The notes below the pieces were generated by a model. It was not told the DNA's origin. It saw only the letters and a program-made list of their open reading frames with translations, and ran no database searches. Shown piece by piece: positions 47,449-54,817 of a DNA stretch of 64,000 nt (position 1 is its first letter; every line of letters begins with the position of its first letter). The translations under genes were made by a program, and so were the position numbers. This stretch comes from Gilvimarinus sp. 2_MG-2023. GTDB lineage: Bacteria; Pseudomonadota; Gammaproteobacteria; Pseudomonadales; Cellvibrionaceae. The DNA is taken from the NCBI RefSeq assembly GCF_030547685.1, contig NZ_JAUOQM010000053.1:89223-153222 (forward strand), written 5' to 3'.

Positions 47449-47694
47449 TTAGAGAGCTAACGGTATTTTTCTAATTAAAGGAATAAGACCTTTTCTGTAT
47501 ATTCCTTTCGTTTTGACGCGTGCGAACAAGACACCAGATGAGAACCCAGCAACCATCAAACAAATCAATAACCGCCTAGGGCCAATTTTAATTCCTGCTT
47601 CCCTCATTTGCAGACCTAAATCCTTCTTAATCTCTTGAATTTTCGCTTGGCTTTTTTTGCTCTTTTTCACTTGTCGCACGTTGAACCCCTTCAA
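47449..47694 (-). CDS. Small YqjK-like membrane protein
   Basis: This is an 81-residue basic protein with one transmembrane segment (about 41-60). It is third in a DUF883, YqjE-like, small-protein string like E. coli yqjD-yqjE-yqjK, but sequence similarity to YqjK is weak. The long form overlaps the preceding gene by 68 bases. An internal ATG at 47607 (52 residues, AGGT upstream) would avoid the overlap and may be the true start. Confidence 0.5.
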   Translation of the reverse strand: MKGFNVRQVKKSKKSQAKIQEIKKDLGLQMREAGIKIGPRRLLICLMVAGFSSGVLFARVKTKGIYRKGLIPLIRKIPLAL

Positions 47695-48091
47695 TTAATG
47701 CCCTGATATTTTCGCGCGTATAGGGAAATGACATCCAGTGCTTAGATCGCTTTATATATAACTGCAACAAAACAAAGCATAAAGCTTGTAAAACCGTAAA
47801 ACTTGCTATACCTATGACAGCACTATCAGAAACTGCATAAACATACATACCGGCTGTACTGCTCAAACCCAACCAAAAAAATAACAATATAGGAAGGCTT
47901 AACAGCCACGCCATAATCAATTTTGGCAGCGTAGTGATAAGTTGACGCGCCTCTAGCCCGGCTAGAGTAGCGCCCTCCTCCAGCAACGCAATTAATGTTT
48001 TACCAATGGCAACATAATCCTGCCCGGTAGGATCGACACTCTCGGTCGAATTCTGCCGGGCCGAGGATGACTTATCTAACTCATCAGTCAT
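47627..48091 (-). CDS. Phage-holin-family/YqjE-like membrane protein
   Basis: This 154-residue protein starts at 48091, where ATG overlaps the preceding stop by one base (TAATG). It has a polar N-terminal helix and two TM segments (about 57-80 and 88-112), as in YqjE/holin-3_6 proteins. With DUF883 partners these proteins are thought to bind the inner membrane under stress or in stationary phase. Its place in the string is typical. Confidence 0.75.
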   Translation of the reverse strand: MTDELDKSSSARQNSTESVDPTGQDYVAIGKTLIALLEEGATLAGLEARQLITTLPKLIMAWLLSLPILLFFWLGLSSTAGMYVYAVSDSAVIGIASFTVLQALCFVLLQLYIKRSKHWMSFPYTRENIRALIEGVQRATSEKEQKKPSENSRD

Positions 48092-48381
48092 TAAGATTCT
48101 CTGCGCGGTACTAACAAGCGAGAAACCAACCAACCAGCAGCAAAGGCAACACCTACAGCCACTACAGGCCGTTCACGCAGAACATTCTCTGCACGCAGAC
48201 CATAGTCTGTCGCTTTAGTTTTACCTTCGTCCAAAGCCTCTCTGGCTGTTGCTTTACCGGCTTCAGATAATGATCCGAAAGCTTCGTAAACACTGGTTGA
48301 GGCCTGTTTAATTTGATCAATTGCCTCAGCAACTTCTGCACTTTCTGACGAATTCGCTTTCTTAGTAGCTTGAGTAGCCAT
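48091..48381 (-). CDS. DUF883 (YqjD/ElaB-like) membrane-anchored protein
   Basis: This 96-residue protein has a long amphipathic N-terminal helix and a C-terminal TM anchor (about 72-91) ending in basic residues (VPRRES), the DUF883 layout. E. coli YqjD and ElaB bind ribosomes and the inner membrane in stationary phase. It lies 39 bases after the DUF1328 gene and overlaps the YqjE-like gene by one base. Confidence 0.85.
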   Translation of the reverse strand: MATQATKKANSSESAEVAEAIDQIKQASTSVYEAFGSLSEAGKATAREALDEGKTKATDYGLRAENVLRERPVVAVGVAFAAGWLVSRLLVPRRES

Positions 48382-48420
48382 AACTTATCTCCTTAGTTTA
48401 AATATAAATTTCGCAGACGG

Positions 48421-48582
48421 TTACGGGCGACGGCGCCCAAAAATAATCGACAAAATAAACAGGACGAGAAATACAAAAAACAGTATTTGGGCAATACCTG
48501 TTGCCGCACCTGCAATACCACCGAAACCCAAAACAGCTGCGACTAACGCTATGACAAAAAACAATATTGCATAACCTAACAT
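48421..48582 (-). CDS. DUF1328 small membrane protein
   Basis: This short gene encodes 53 residues, starting [20 protein letters not shown] and ending in FGRRRP, with two TM helices and a Gly/Ala-rich turn, the complete DUF1328 (YtjA-like) pattern. A strong AGGAGG lies six bases upstream of the ATG. It is first in the DUF1328-DUF883-YqjE string. DUF1328 proteins are stress-induced in many proteobacteria but have no known activity. Confidence 0.9.
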   Translation of the reverse strand: MLGYAILFFVIALVAAVLGFGGIAGAATGIAQILFFVFLVLFILSIIFGRRRP

Positions 48583-48618
48583 CTTAACCTCCTAAACATT
48601 GCTGTGTATCAAAGTACC

Positions 48619-48635
48619 TTCAATCTTCATGCCAA
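48619..48635 (-). promoter_or_regulatory. Degenerate sigma-54-like element before DUF1328
   Basis: TTGGCATGAAGATTGAA on the minus strand has a good -24 half (TTGGCATG) at the right spacing, but the -12 GC is GA. It lies 37 bases upstream of the start. It may be a weak promoter or a coincidence. Confidence 0.3.
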
Positions 48636-48753
48636 TAAATATATTCTATATACATCAACGACTTACGAGGGTTTCATCATATGGAACTTTGCACATTCTG
48701 CAATTTTTATCACTCTTACAAGCTTTCAGACACTTCAATATCCGCGGGTAAAT

Positions 48754-49818
48754 CTATTTACTTTTAACGACTCGCTCCCAACCACCTATTAGATTGAGCT
48801 GCGATGCCAGTATTCGACAGCACATTAACAACGGAATGGCCAATAGCATGCCTACCGCACCCCACAACCACCCCCAGAAGAACATCCATAAGACAACAAA
48901 CAAAGGATTCACGTTAAAGCGCTTACCGAGAAAGGTAGGTGTTACAAATTGACACTCGATAAAATTCAATGCTAAAAAAGCACCAGGCACAATAAGTGCC
49001 TCTTGAATATTGTAAAACTCAATGTAGCCTACGCCCGTTAAAATGATGGTGATGACCATGGGGCCTATATAAGGTGCAAAGTTAAGCATAGCGGCCAACG
49101 CCCCCCACAATAAGGCGTCTCTAACGCCCAGTGCGTACATTGCTAAAGCCGTACATATTCCTAACAACATATTAATTAATGAGATCACTAACACATAACG
49201 AGAGACATCGGTTTTTGTAGTATTAAACACTTTTAGAGTGGCTTTTTTAGAAGCCATTGTCTTTTGAAATCGAACAACATTTCGCGCCAAGTCTTCACCG
49301 AACGCTAAAAAGAAGTATGTAATCACAACAATTGCCAGCAGCTGAATAAAGACCATTACTGTCGTTTCTGCCATCAGCGCAATTAGACTATCGACTGAGG
49401 CATTAACCGCGGTACCCACTGCCTGCTCTCCCGACCCCGACACACTTTCACGCAATGCCGATAAAGGCTTAGCCACTCCCCCTACCTCTGTCTTTAATCG
49501 GTGCAGTATATAAGGGACGGTTTGCAACCAACGGCTGGCGGGCTCCACCAGCAAATTCAATACATAAGCTATGCAATTTATTAATAAACCAATAATAAAA
49601 ACTGACCCTATTGGTCTAGGTACCCGCAATATCTTTAATAACTTTACCAGCGGACTACAAAAAAGCGCCACAAAGCCCGCCACCAAAATCGGTACAAATA
49701 ACGATTTAGCAAAATACAGTGTATACACCACAGCCATAACACCGAGAATGCATAATGCAAAACGACCGTTATCATTGCTCTCTTTATCTATCCAAATATT
49801 TTTCAACTGACTTGTCAT
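48754..49818 (-). CDS. AI-2E/PerM family transporter
   Basis: This 354-residue membrane protein has about eight TM helices and the family's central periplasmic helical insert (about 85-145). The signature region is ALLWGALAAMLNFAPYIGPMV and LWGAVGMLLAIPLL. Members export small molecules or act as sodium/proton antiporters; autoinducer-2 export is established only for some. A candidate sigma-54 element lies about 70 bases upstream. Confidence 0.88.
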   Translation of the reverse strand: MTSQLKNIWIDKESNDNGRFALCILGVMAVVYTLYFAKSLFVPILVAGFVALFCSPLVKLLKILRVPRPIGSVFIIGLLINCIAYVLNLLVEPASRWLQTVPYILHRLKTEVGGVAKPLSALRESVSGSGEQAVGTAVNASVDSLIALMAETTVMVFIQLLAIVVITYFFLAFGEDLARNVVRFQKTMASKKATLKVFNTTKTDVSRYVLVISLINMLLGICTALAMYALGVRDALLWGALAAMLNFAPYIGPMVITIILTGVGYIEFYNIQEALIVPGAFLALNFIECQFVTPTFLGKRFNVNPLFVVLWMFFWGWLWGAVGMLLAIPLLMCCRILASQLNLIGGWERVVKSK

Positions 49819-49888
49819 TCGAATATCCGTGTATAGTTTGATCCGCCTATCCTGTCGATAACCGCTACCGACCCCAATAAGACCTTAG

Positions 49889-49905
49889 TGCTATTTTCAT
49901 ACCAA
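49889..49905 (-). promoter_or_regulatory. Candidate sigma-54 promoter of the AI-2E transporter
   Basis: TTGGTATGAAAATAGCA on the minus strand has GG-N10-GC spacing. The -24 half is TTGGTATG and the -12 half TAGCA, close to consensus. Confidence 0.5.
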
Positions 49906-50073
49906 CATCAGAACCCCACTTAACGCATATCTTCAGCTTTAATACGCAGGTCAGCCGCCGCTGGGTTATAGCTTTTACATTTTTCTTGCAATTAATACCC
50001 AAAAATCATCCATTTAGTTTATAGCGCCTAGTCTTATCAGCCTTTTTACTGCTCTTACCGCACCCTCATACAG

Positions 50074-50090
50074 TTGGCACGATTTCAGCT
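50074..50090 (+). promoter_or_regulatory. Sigma-54 promoter of the BON-domain gene
   Basis: TTGGCACGATTTCAGCT matches the consensus -24 half exactly (TTGGCACG) and has GC at the -12 position after 10 bases. It lies 44 bases before the start codon. It differs from the lipoprotein element at 41679 in two bases. Confidence 0.75.
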
Positions 50091-50133
50091 TATAGGCCAC
50101 CGACTATGTTTTTAGCTATGAAGGAGATAAATC

Positions 50134-50784
50134 ATGAATTATCTAACCAAACAAACAGTACTTTCGACTTCTATCGCAGCCTTAATGACCGCATCACTAG
50201 CACCTACAGCCAGCGCCGGAAACTCGACCTATAAAGAAAAACGAAATGCCGATGAATACTGGTCTGAATTTAAACAAGATGCCGAACAATCATGGGACAC
50301 CACCAAAGTGGCATTTCGCGATGGCTGGATCGAAGGCAAACTTGAAACAGCTTTGATTATGAATGAGCACTTGAACCCATTCGATATCGACATCAGCGTG
50401 GACAACAATGTCGCCACTCTAGAAGGCGACGTTTCCAGCGATATTGATATCGAGCTTGCCAGTAACATTGCTCTAGGTATCGAAGGTATTGATGAAGTTA
50501 AAAATGAATTAACCATCGAAAAAGAGTTAACAAATTCAGACCAGGAGGAAGGTCGCGATTTTGCTCAGTATGTAGAGGATCTAAGCACTACAGCTGCAAT
50601 CAAGTCTCAACTAGTGGCATCATCTAATGTAAGCGCACTGGACATTAACATTGACACCTTTCGTGATGAAGTAACCTTACAAGGTAGAGTCGATACTGAA
50701 GCCGAAAAAGAATTGATAGAAGCCATTGCGGCCAAGCATGACGGCGTAGAGTCTGTTGATAATCAATTGAAAGTTCAATCTTAA
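50134..50784 (+). CDS. Periplasmic protein with two BON domains (OsmY-like)
   Basis: This 216-residue protein has a signal peptide (1-28, ending ASA) and two BON domains (about 67-130 and 150-216), each with the VTLEG/LQGxVDxE pattern and a V-x-G-V-x-x-V-x-N ending. BON domains bind phospholipid, and OsmY protects the envelope under osmotic and stationary stress. GAAGGAG lies before the start. A near-consensus sigma-54 promoter upstream ties it to the neighbouring activator. Confidence 0.9.
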   Translation: MNYLTKQTVLSTSIAALMTASLAPTASAGNSTYKEKRNADEYWSEFKQDAEQSWDTTKVAFRDGWIEGKLETALIMNEHLNPFDIDISVDNNVATLEGDVSSDIDIELASNIALGIEGIDEVKNELTIEKELTNSDQEEGRDFAQYVEDLSTTAAIKSQLVASSNVSALDINIDTFRDEVTLQGRVDTEAEKELIEAIAAKHDGVESVDNQLKVQS

Positions 50785-50857
50785 TTTTTTTTGCGGCAAG
50801 TTTACCCTGCCACAGTCGACTTATAGAGATTAAACACACCCATATATGGAGAAGACC

Positions 50858-51403
50858 ATGACACAGACAGCTTTTATACATGACTTGCAGGCACGAAAAC
50901 AGAAAGCCAAACAACATATGATGCGCGGCGCGGTTACCGAGGACTACACCAACGACCGCGAAGTTATTGTTAAGATGCTTAACGAAGCATTAGCCACTGA
51001 ACTTATTTGTGTTCTGCGCTATAAAGTTCACCACTTTACGGCCAATGGCCGTGGCGCACGCGATGCCGCTGTCGAGTTTTTGGAACACGCTCAAGAAGAA
51101 CAAGAACACGCTGACAAGTTAGCCGAGCGTATCTCGCAATTGGGTGCCGAGCCTGAAATGAACCCTTCGGTACTGGCTGAGCGCTCACACAGCGATTATC
51201 ACAGCGGTGGTGATACGATAGAAATGCTCAAAGAAGATTTAGTGGCAGAGCGTATAGCCATCAGCAGTTACCGCGAAATGATTCAGTATATCGGCGACAA
51301 AGACCCAACCACACGCCGGCTATTAGAAGATCTATTAGCTCAAGAAGAAGAGCATGCGGACGACCTGGTTGATTTACTGGAACATATCGGGGCCGATGTT
51401 TAA
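50858..51403 (+). CDS. Bacterioferritin-like ferritin-fold protein
   Basis: This 181-residue protein has a four-helix ferritin-like fold with paired iron ligands: E in NEALATELICVLRY, ExxH in HAQEEQEHADKL, and E and ExxH in EDLVAERIAISSY and AQEEEHADDL. It probably oxidises or stores iron or acts as a stress ferritin (Dps/bacterioferritin relative). The ATG at 50858 is chosen because GGAGA sits six bases upstream; an ATG at 50846 is an alternative. It follows the BON gene by 73 bases. Confidence 0.85.
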   Translation: MTQTAFIHDLQARKQKAKQHMMRGAVTEDYTNDREVIVKMLNEALATELICVLRYKVHHFTANGRGARDAAVEFLEHAQEEQEHADKLAERISQLGAEPEMNPSVLAERSHSDYHSGGDTIEMLKEDLVAERIAISSYREMIQYIGDKDPTTRRLLEDLLAQEEEHADDLVDLLEHIGADV

Positions 51404-51594
51404 TAGCTGTGTTAAAAGTTGCATTCCTGCCCGGGTTAAATGGCGGCTCTCACACGCCTATCCAACTGGGCAATACTGGCCTTAAGGATATCCCCTAGGC
51501 CATATTTGCCCAGGCCCTAAGCAGGCCCCTTTGCCTTTCAAGTTTGCACCGAGCCTGCTAGGCTAGAGTAGCGCTCACTGACAAAGGTATAACT

Positions 51595-52650
51595 GTGACA
51601 CTCTTACTGTTTTATATTGCTTTGGCGTTGGGCGTCTCTTTTTTGTGCTCTGTTGCCGAAGCCGTGCTATTAAGCGTTACCTCGGCTTATTCATCGCTCT
51701 TGGCACAAGAGGGGAAACGCTCGGGCCTACTACTAAGCAAGCTGACTCAAGATGTAGAGCGCCCCTTGGCGGCCATACTCACCCTGAATACCATTGCCCA
51801 CACCATTGGCGCGGCAGGCGCCGGGGCCCAGGCCACTGTTGTTTTTGGTAACGCTTATCTGGGCCTCTTTTCAGCGGTGCTGACTCTACTGATACTCGTC
51901 TTGTCTGAAATCATCCCCAAAACCTTAGGCGCTTACTACTGGCGTCAACTAGCTCCTCCGACGGCCTTTGGCTTACATTATTTAATTAAACTCCTCACGC
52001 CTTTTATTTATCTATCCGAGTTATTAACTCGCCTGATTACACGCGGAGAGCGAGCCGGGGCGGGCCTCAACCGTCAAGAACTGGCTATTGCCGCCGACAT
52101 TAGCAGTGCAGAGGGGCATTTGGATGAAAATGAAAGCCAAGTCGTCAAAAACCTGCTAGAACTACGCCAAACTCCCATCCGAGAGGCAATGACTCCCCGC
52201 ACCGTACTGTTTAGCGAGCCATCTAACAGCAGCCTTAGCGAGGTCTTTAATCGGCATAAAACCATCCCCTTTTCGCGCATCCCTATTTATGATGACGAAC
52301 CCGATAACATTACCGGTGTGGTACTGCTTAGCGACTTATTATTAGCCCAGGCTCGCGGCGAGGTAGATCAACCCCTTAGTCACTACCGGCGCGAGCTGCC
52401 CGCTCTGCTAGATGCCATGCCACTGACACAAGCTCTGGAGGAATTTCTCCGCAAGAAAACGCATATTATTTTGGTTGTCACCGAATTTGGCGATGTATTG
52501 GGTATTATCACTTTAGAGGATGTACTAGAGGCGCTGCTCGGCCGGGAGATTGTCGATGAAAATGATAAAACTCGCGACATGCAAGAGCTAGCCCGCCGAC
52601 AGTGGCGCAAACAAAAATCCCGCCAACACGCCGGCGATGCAAGTCCGTAA
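51595..52650 (+). CDS. CNNM/CorC-family transporter (DUF21 plus CBS pair)
   Basis: This 351-residue protein starts at a GTG with AAAGG upstream. It has four hydrophobic segments of a DUF21 domain (about 1-165) and two CBS domains (about 200-320: MTPRTVLF, DNITGVVLLSDLL, DVLGIITLEDVLEALLG). CNNM proteins move Mg or Na or sense adenine nucleotides through CBS. The CorC_HlyC C-terminal domain is missing, making this a short form. Confidence 0.88.
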   Translation: MTLLLFYIALALGVSFLCSVAEAVLLSVTSAYSSLLAQEGKRSGLLLSKLTQDVERPLAAILTLNTIAHTIGAAGAGAQATVVFGNAYLGLFSAVLTLLILVLSEIIPKTLGAYYWRQLAPPTAFGLHYLIKLLTPFIYLSELLTRLITRGERAGAGLNRQELAIAADISSAEGHLDENESQVVKNLLELRQTPIREAMTPRTVLFSEPSNSSLSEVFNRHKTIPFSRIPIYDDEPDNITGVVLLSDLLLAQARGEVDQPLSHYRRELPALLDAMPLTQALEEFLRKKTHIILVVTEFGDVLGIITLEDVLEALLGREIVDENDKTRDMQELARRQWRKQKSRQHAGDASP

Positions 52651-52655
52651 TATTC

Positions 52656-53039
52656 TCAACGCTCCAGCAACCAGACTATGGCTGCTTCTTGACTCTCGAA
52701 GTATTCAACCTCACCCGATACAAACCAACTACCGAGCTTTGCCGCCACTTTTTGCCAACGTTTATTGCCTAAAATTGCAATCTTATGAAAATGATTATTG
52801 TGCTTAAGACCGATCTTAAAATCATCCCAGACGGCCCGAGCTTCCCATCCTTCCAGCTCCGTTCCATCAATCAGCACATTCACCTTAGGTGAGTTAACAG
52901 ACTCAAGAGCTGAATCTATAAACGGTGTTATGATTTTATAATCGGCATGGGTTAATGTACCCACGGCTTTAAGGGAGAGAAAAAAATCACTGCCCACCCC
53001 CTCCATACCAATACTTATGCCATGCTTAATCGAATTCAT
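52656..53039 (-). CDS. SpoIIAA-like STAS-fold protein
   Basis: This 127-residue protein matches the SpoIIAA-like family (PF11964). It has an N-terminal strand pair, VNVLIDGTELEGWEARAVWDDFKIGLKH in the middle and KIAILGNKRWQK with a C-terminal EAAIVWL helix. Members are small soluble proteins, often in stress loci, with no known anti-sigma partner here. It is convergent with the CNNM gene. Confidence 0.8.
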   Translation of the reverse strand: MNSIKHGISIGMEGVGSDFFLSLKAVGTLTHADYKIITPFIDSALESVNSPKVNVLIDGTELEGWEARAVWDDFKIGLKHNNHFHKIAILGNKRWQKVAAKLGSWFVSGEVEYFESQEAAIVWLLER

Positions 53040-53189
53040 AGACTCATCTCCAGAGTATAGAGGTTAGTATTATCTCCATTTTTAGCTCATTTCCGAGCAC
53101 ATTTCCACACATCTATACTTACAGCGATAAACCTTTCAGACGCTTCGTCACTTGTTATAATGCACCCTTGCACATAAAGAGGAATAACC

Positions 53190-53624
53190 ATGGCATACCT
53201 GCAAACTCTCTGCGCCCATTGCCTGACTGCCAACCGAGTGGATGATTCTCGCCTAAGCGAGGCCCCCAAATGCGGTAAATGTCACAAGCCACTTTTTACC
53301 GGTCAACCCATTAGCGCTAACGACGCGCAGCTTACCCGCTGGCTATCGCACGAGCAGCTTCCCTTAGTGGTGGATTTCTGGGCCGAATGGTGTGGCCCCT
53401 GCCAGAGCTTTGGCCCAGCATTTGCACGAGCCGCGGAGCTTGAGCCAATCGCGCGCTTTATAAAAGTTAACACCGAGCAGGCTCCGCAATCAGCGGCGCA
53501 ATTTCAAATTCGCAGCATTCCAACCCTAATGATTTTTCAACAGGGGAAAATACTCGATCAACAAGCCGGTGCTCCGCCCTATCCGCAATTTCTGCAATGG
53601 TTGCATCAAACTCTATCGCGCTAA
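53190..53624 (+). CDS. trxC: Thioredoxin 2 (zinc-ribbon thioredoxin)
   Basis: This 144-residue protein has an N-terminal zinc ribbon (C8-x2-C11 and C28-x2-C31) followed by a thioredoxin domain with the redox motif WCGPC (67-71) and the cis-Pro loop RSIPTLMIF. TrxC reduces disulfides and is induced by oxidative stress. A TATAAT -10 box lies at about 53156-53161. It sits within the stress gene group. Confidence 0.92.
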   Translation: MAYLQTLCAHCLTANRVDDSRLSEAPKCGKCHKPLFTGQPISANDAQLTRWLSHEQLPLVVDFWAEWCGPCQSFGPAFARAAELEPIARFIKVNTEQAPQSAAQFQIRSIPTLMIFQQGKILDQQAGAPPYPQFLQWLHQTLSR

Positions 53625-53658
53625 CCGCTAGCGTCACCGTAGACGGGAAAGTAAACTT

Positions 53659-53689
53659 GCCGAGCTACTTGACCGCGCAGCTCGGCACT
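53659..53689. promoter_or_regulatory. Hairpin between trxC and PRC-barrel genes
   Basis: TGCCGAGCT and AGCTCGGCA form a perfect 9-bp stem with a 13-base loop between two convergent genes. There is no T-run, so it is at best a weak bidirectional terminator. Confidence 0.4.
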
Positions 53690-53765
53690 TCTGGCTCAGA
53701 TATTTCACACCTGTGGCACTGTCAGTCATCAGGACCTCTGCGCAAGCAACTTTTTGCACCTGCCA

Positions 53766-54479
53766 TTAAGAGTGCTCATCCTCTGAGTACTCAGGCAAAT
53801 TATCCAATCGGTGTTCAGTTAGGGGCGTATTCCAAACAACATGGTCGACATCGATACGCAACTCACGAGCATCAACCACGACGTCTTTATCGCCAATACC
53901 CATAAAACCACCAATGCTCACCACAACGTTTTGCACCTTGCCATCGTCGACAATCACCTTCTCAACTTCGCCCACAATCTCTGCCTGTCGATTGATGACA
54001 TTAAAACCTTCCACACGATCAGCGTTATCGGCCGGCAACTGATCTACCGTAACAGCCGCTTTGGCCTGCATGTCGCTCTGGCCCTGAAAGGTTCTTTCAG
54101 CCGTACGCTGACGTTGATCACCCGCTTGATACGCAAGCTCGGTATCCTGCGACTTGGCAACAGCACGCGCGATAGTCCGTGACAACTCGGCATACTCTTG
54201 CGGCTCTAAAACGTCATCGCCATTTTTATCGAAGCGATTTAGAGTCGTGCTCTTATCTAAATGTAGCGATTCAAGCTTTGCGCCGTATGCGTCTTTTACC
54301 TCTTGCCAGTGTAAACTGCCACTGGTATCACGATCGACCTCATTAAACGATATAGGTGATTGAATCTGCTCAGATGCGGTATCCTCTGCTGCCTGAGCGA
54401 GACCACAGGTAGCAAAAACAAGTGCCGCTACCGACACACGAGTCCGTTGAGCAACTGTCATTTTCCGAGAAATATTCAT
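53766..54479 (-). CDS. EF-hand and PRC-barrel periplasmic protein
   Basis: This 237-residue protein has a signal peptide (ending AQAAE), a pair of EF-hand-like loops (DRDTSGSLHWQE and DKNGDDVLEPQE) and a C-terminal PRC-barrel (about 160-225: VIDDGKVQNVVVSIGGFMGIG). It may couple calcium to membrane or envelope binding. The start at 54479 has GGAGG eight bases upstream. A sigma-54-like GG-N10-GC element lies 45 bases upstream. Confidence 0.82.
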   Translation of the reverse strand: MNISRKMTVAQRTRVSVAALVFATCGLAQAAEDTASEQIQSPISFNEVDRDTSGSLHWQEVKDAYGAKLESLHLDKSTTLNRFDKNGDDVLEPQEYAELSRTIARAVAKSQDTELAYQAGDQRQRTAERTFQGQSDMQAKAAVTVDQLPADNADRVEGFNVINRQAEIVGEVEKVIVDDGKVQNVVVSIGGFMGIGDKDVVVDARELRIDVDHVVWNTPLTEHRLDNLPEYSEDEHS

Positions 54480-54522
54480 AGCAACTACCTCCAACGTCAT
54501 TAAGACAAATTAGGGAGTTACG

Positions 54523-54540
54523 GGCTAAATGTCTGCCGCA
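54523..54540 (-). promoter_or_regulatory. Candidate sigma-54 promoter of the PRC-barrel gene
   Basis: TGCGGCAGACATTTAGCC on the minus strand has GG-N10-GC spacing. The -24 half is only a partial match. Confidence 0.4.
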
Positions 54541-54764
54541 ATACACAGCTTTTAATCCGTAAACCCAATCTCTGACTTGCTAGTCGCAATTGCTATGCCA
54601 AAATTAAATTTAACGCATCCGCGTGAAATTGCTCACATTCACACCGATTCAGCGTCGCCTACTGGAAATAATTACAACGATTGACGAATAATTTTTCTAA
54701 TATGCAAAGGAAGTCTGTAAAGGCTGGCAATACTTGAATCACTCAAAAGTAAAAAGTAGAAATC

Positions 54765-54795
54765 ACAAAAAACGCCGGTATTACCCGGCGTTTTA
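54765..54795 (-). terminator. Intrinsic terminator of phoD
   Basis: AAAACGCCGG / CCGGCGTTTT with a 6-base loop is followed by a T-run on the minus strand, 23 bases after the phoD stop. Confidence 0.88.
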
Positions 54796-54817
54796 GATTT
54801 TACTTTTTCGAAAATGA

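Larger units (their letters stand above)
49819..50133. other. 315-base divergent region between AI-2E and BON genes
   Basis: No gene was found. It contains two oppositely oriented sigma-54-type elements, one for each flanking gene. Confidence 0.65.
54480..54817. other. 338-base gap between PRC-barrel and phoD genes
   Basis: No gene was found. It contains a sigma-54-like element for the PRC-barrel gene and the terminator of phoD. Confidence 0.6.

Noticed and set aside
53597-53905. 102-codon frame after trxC
   Set aside because: It overlaps both trxC and the PRC-barrel gene and has no domain.
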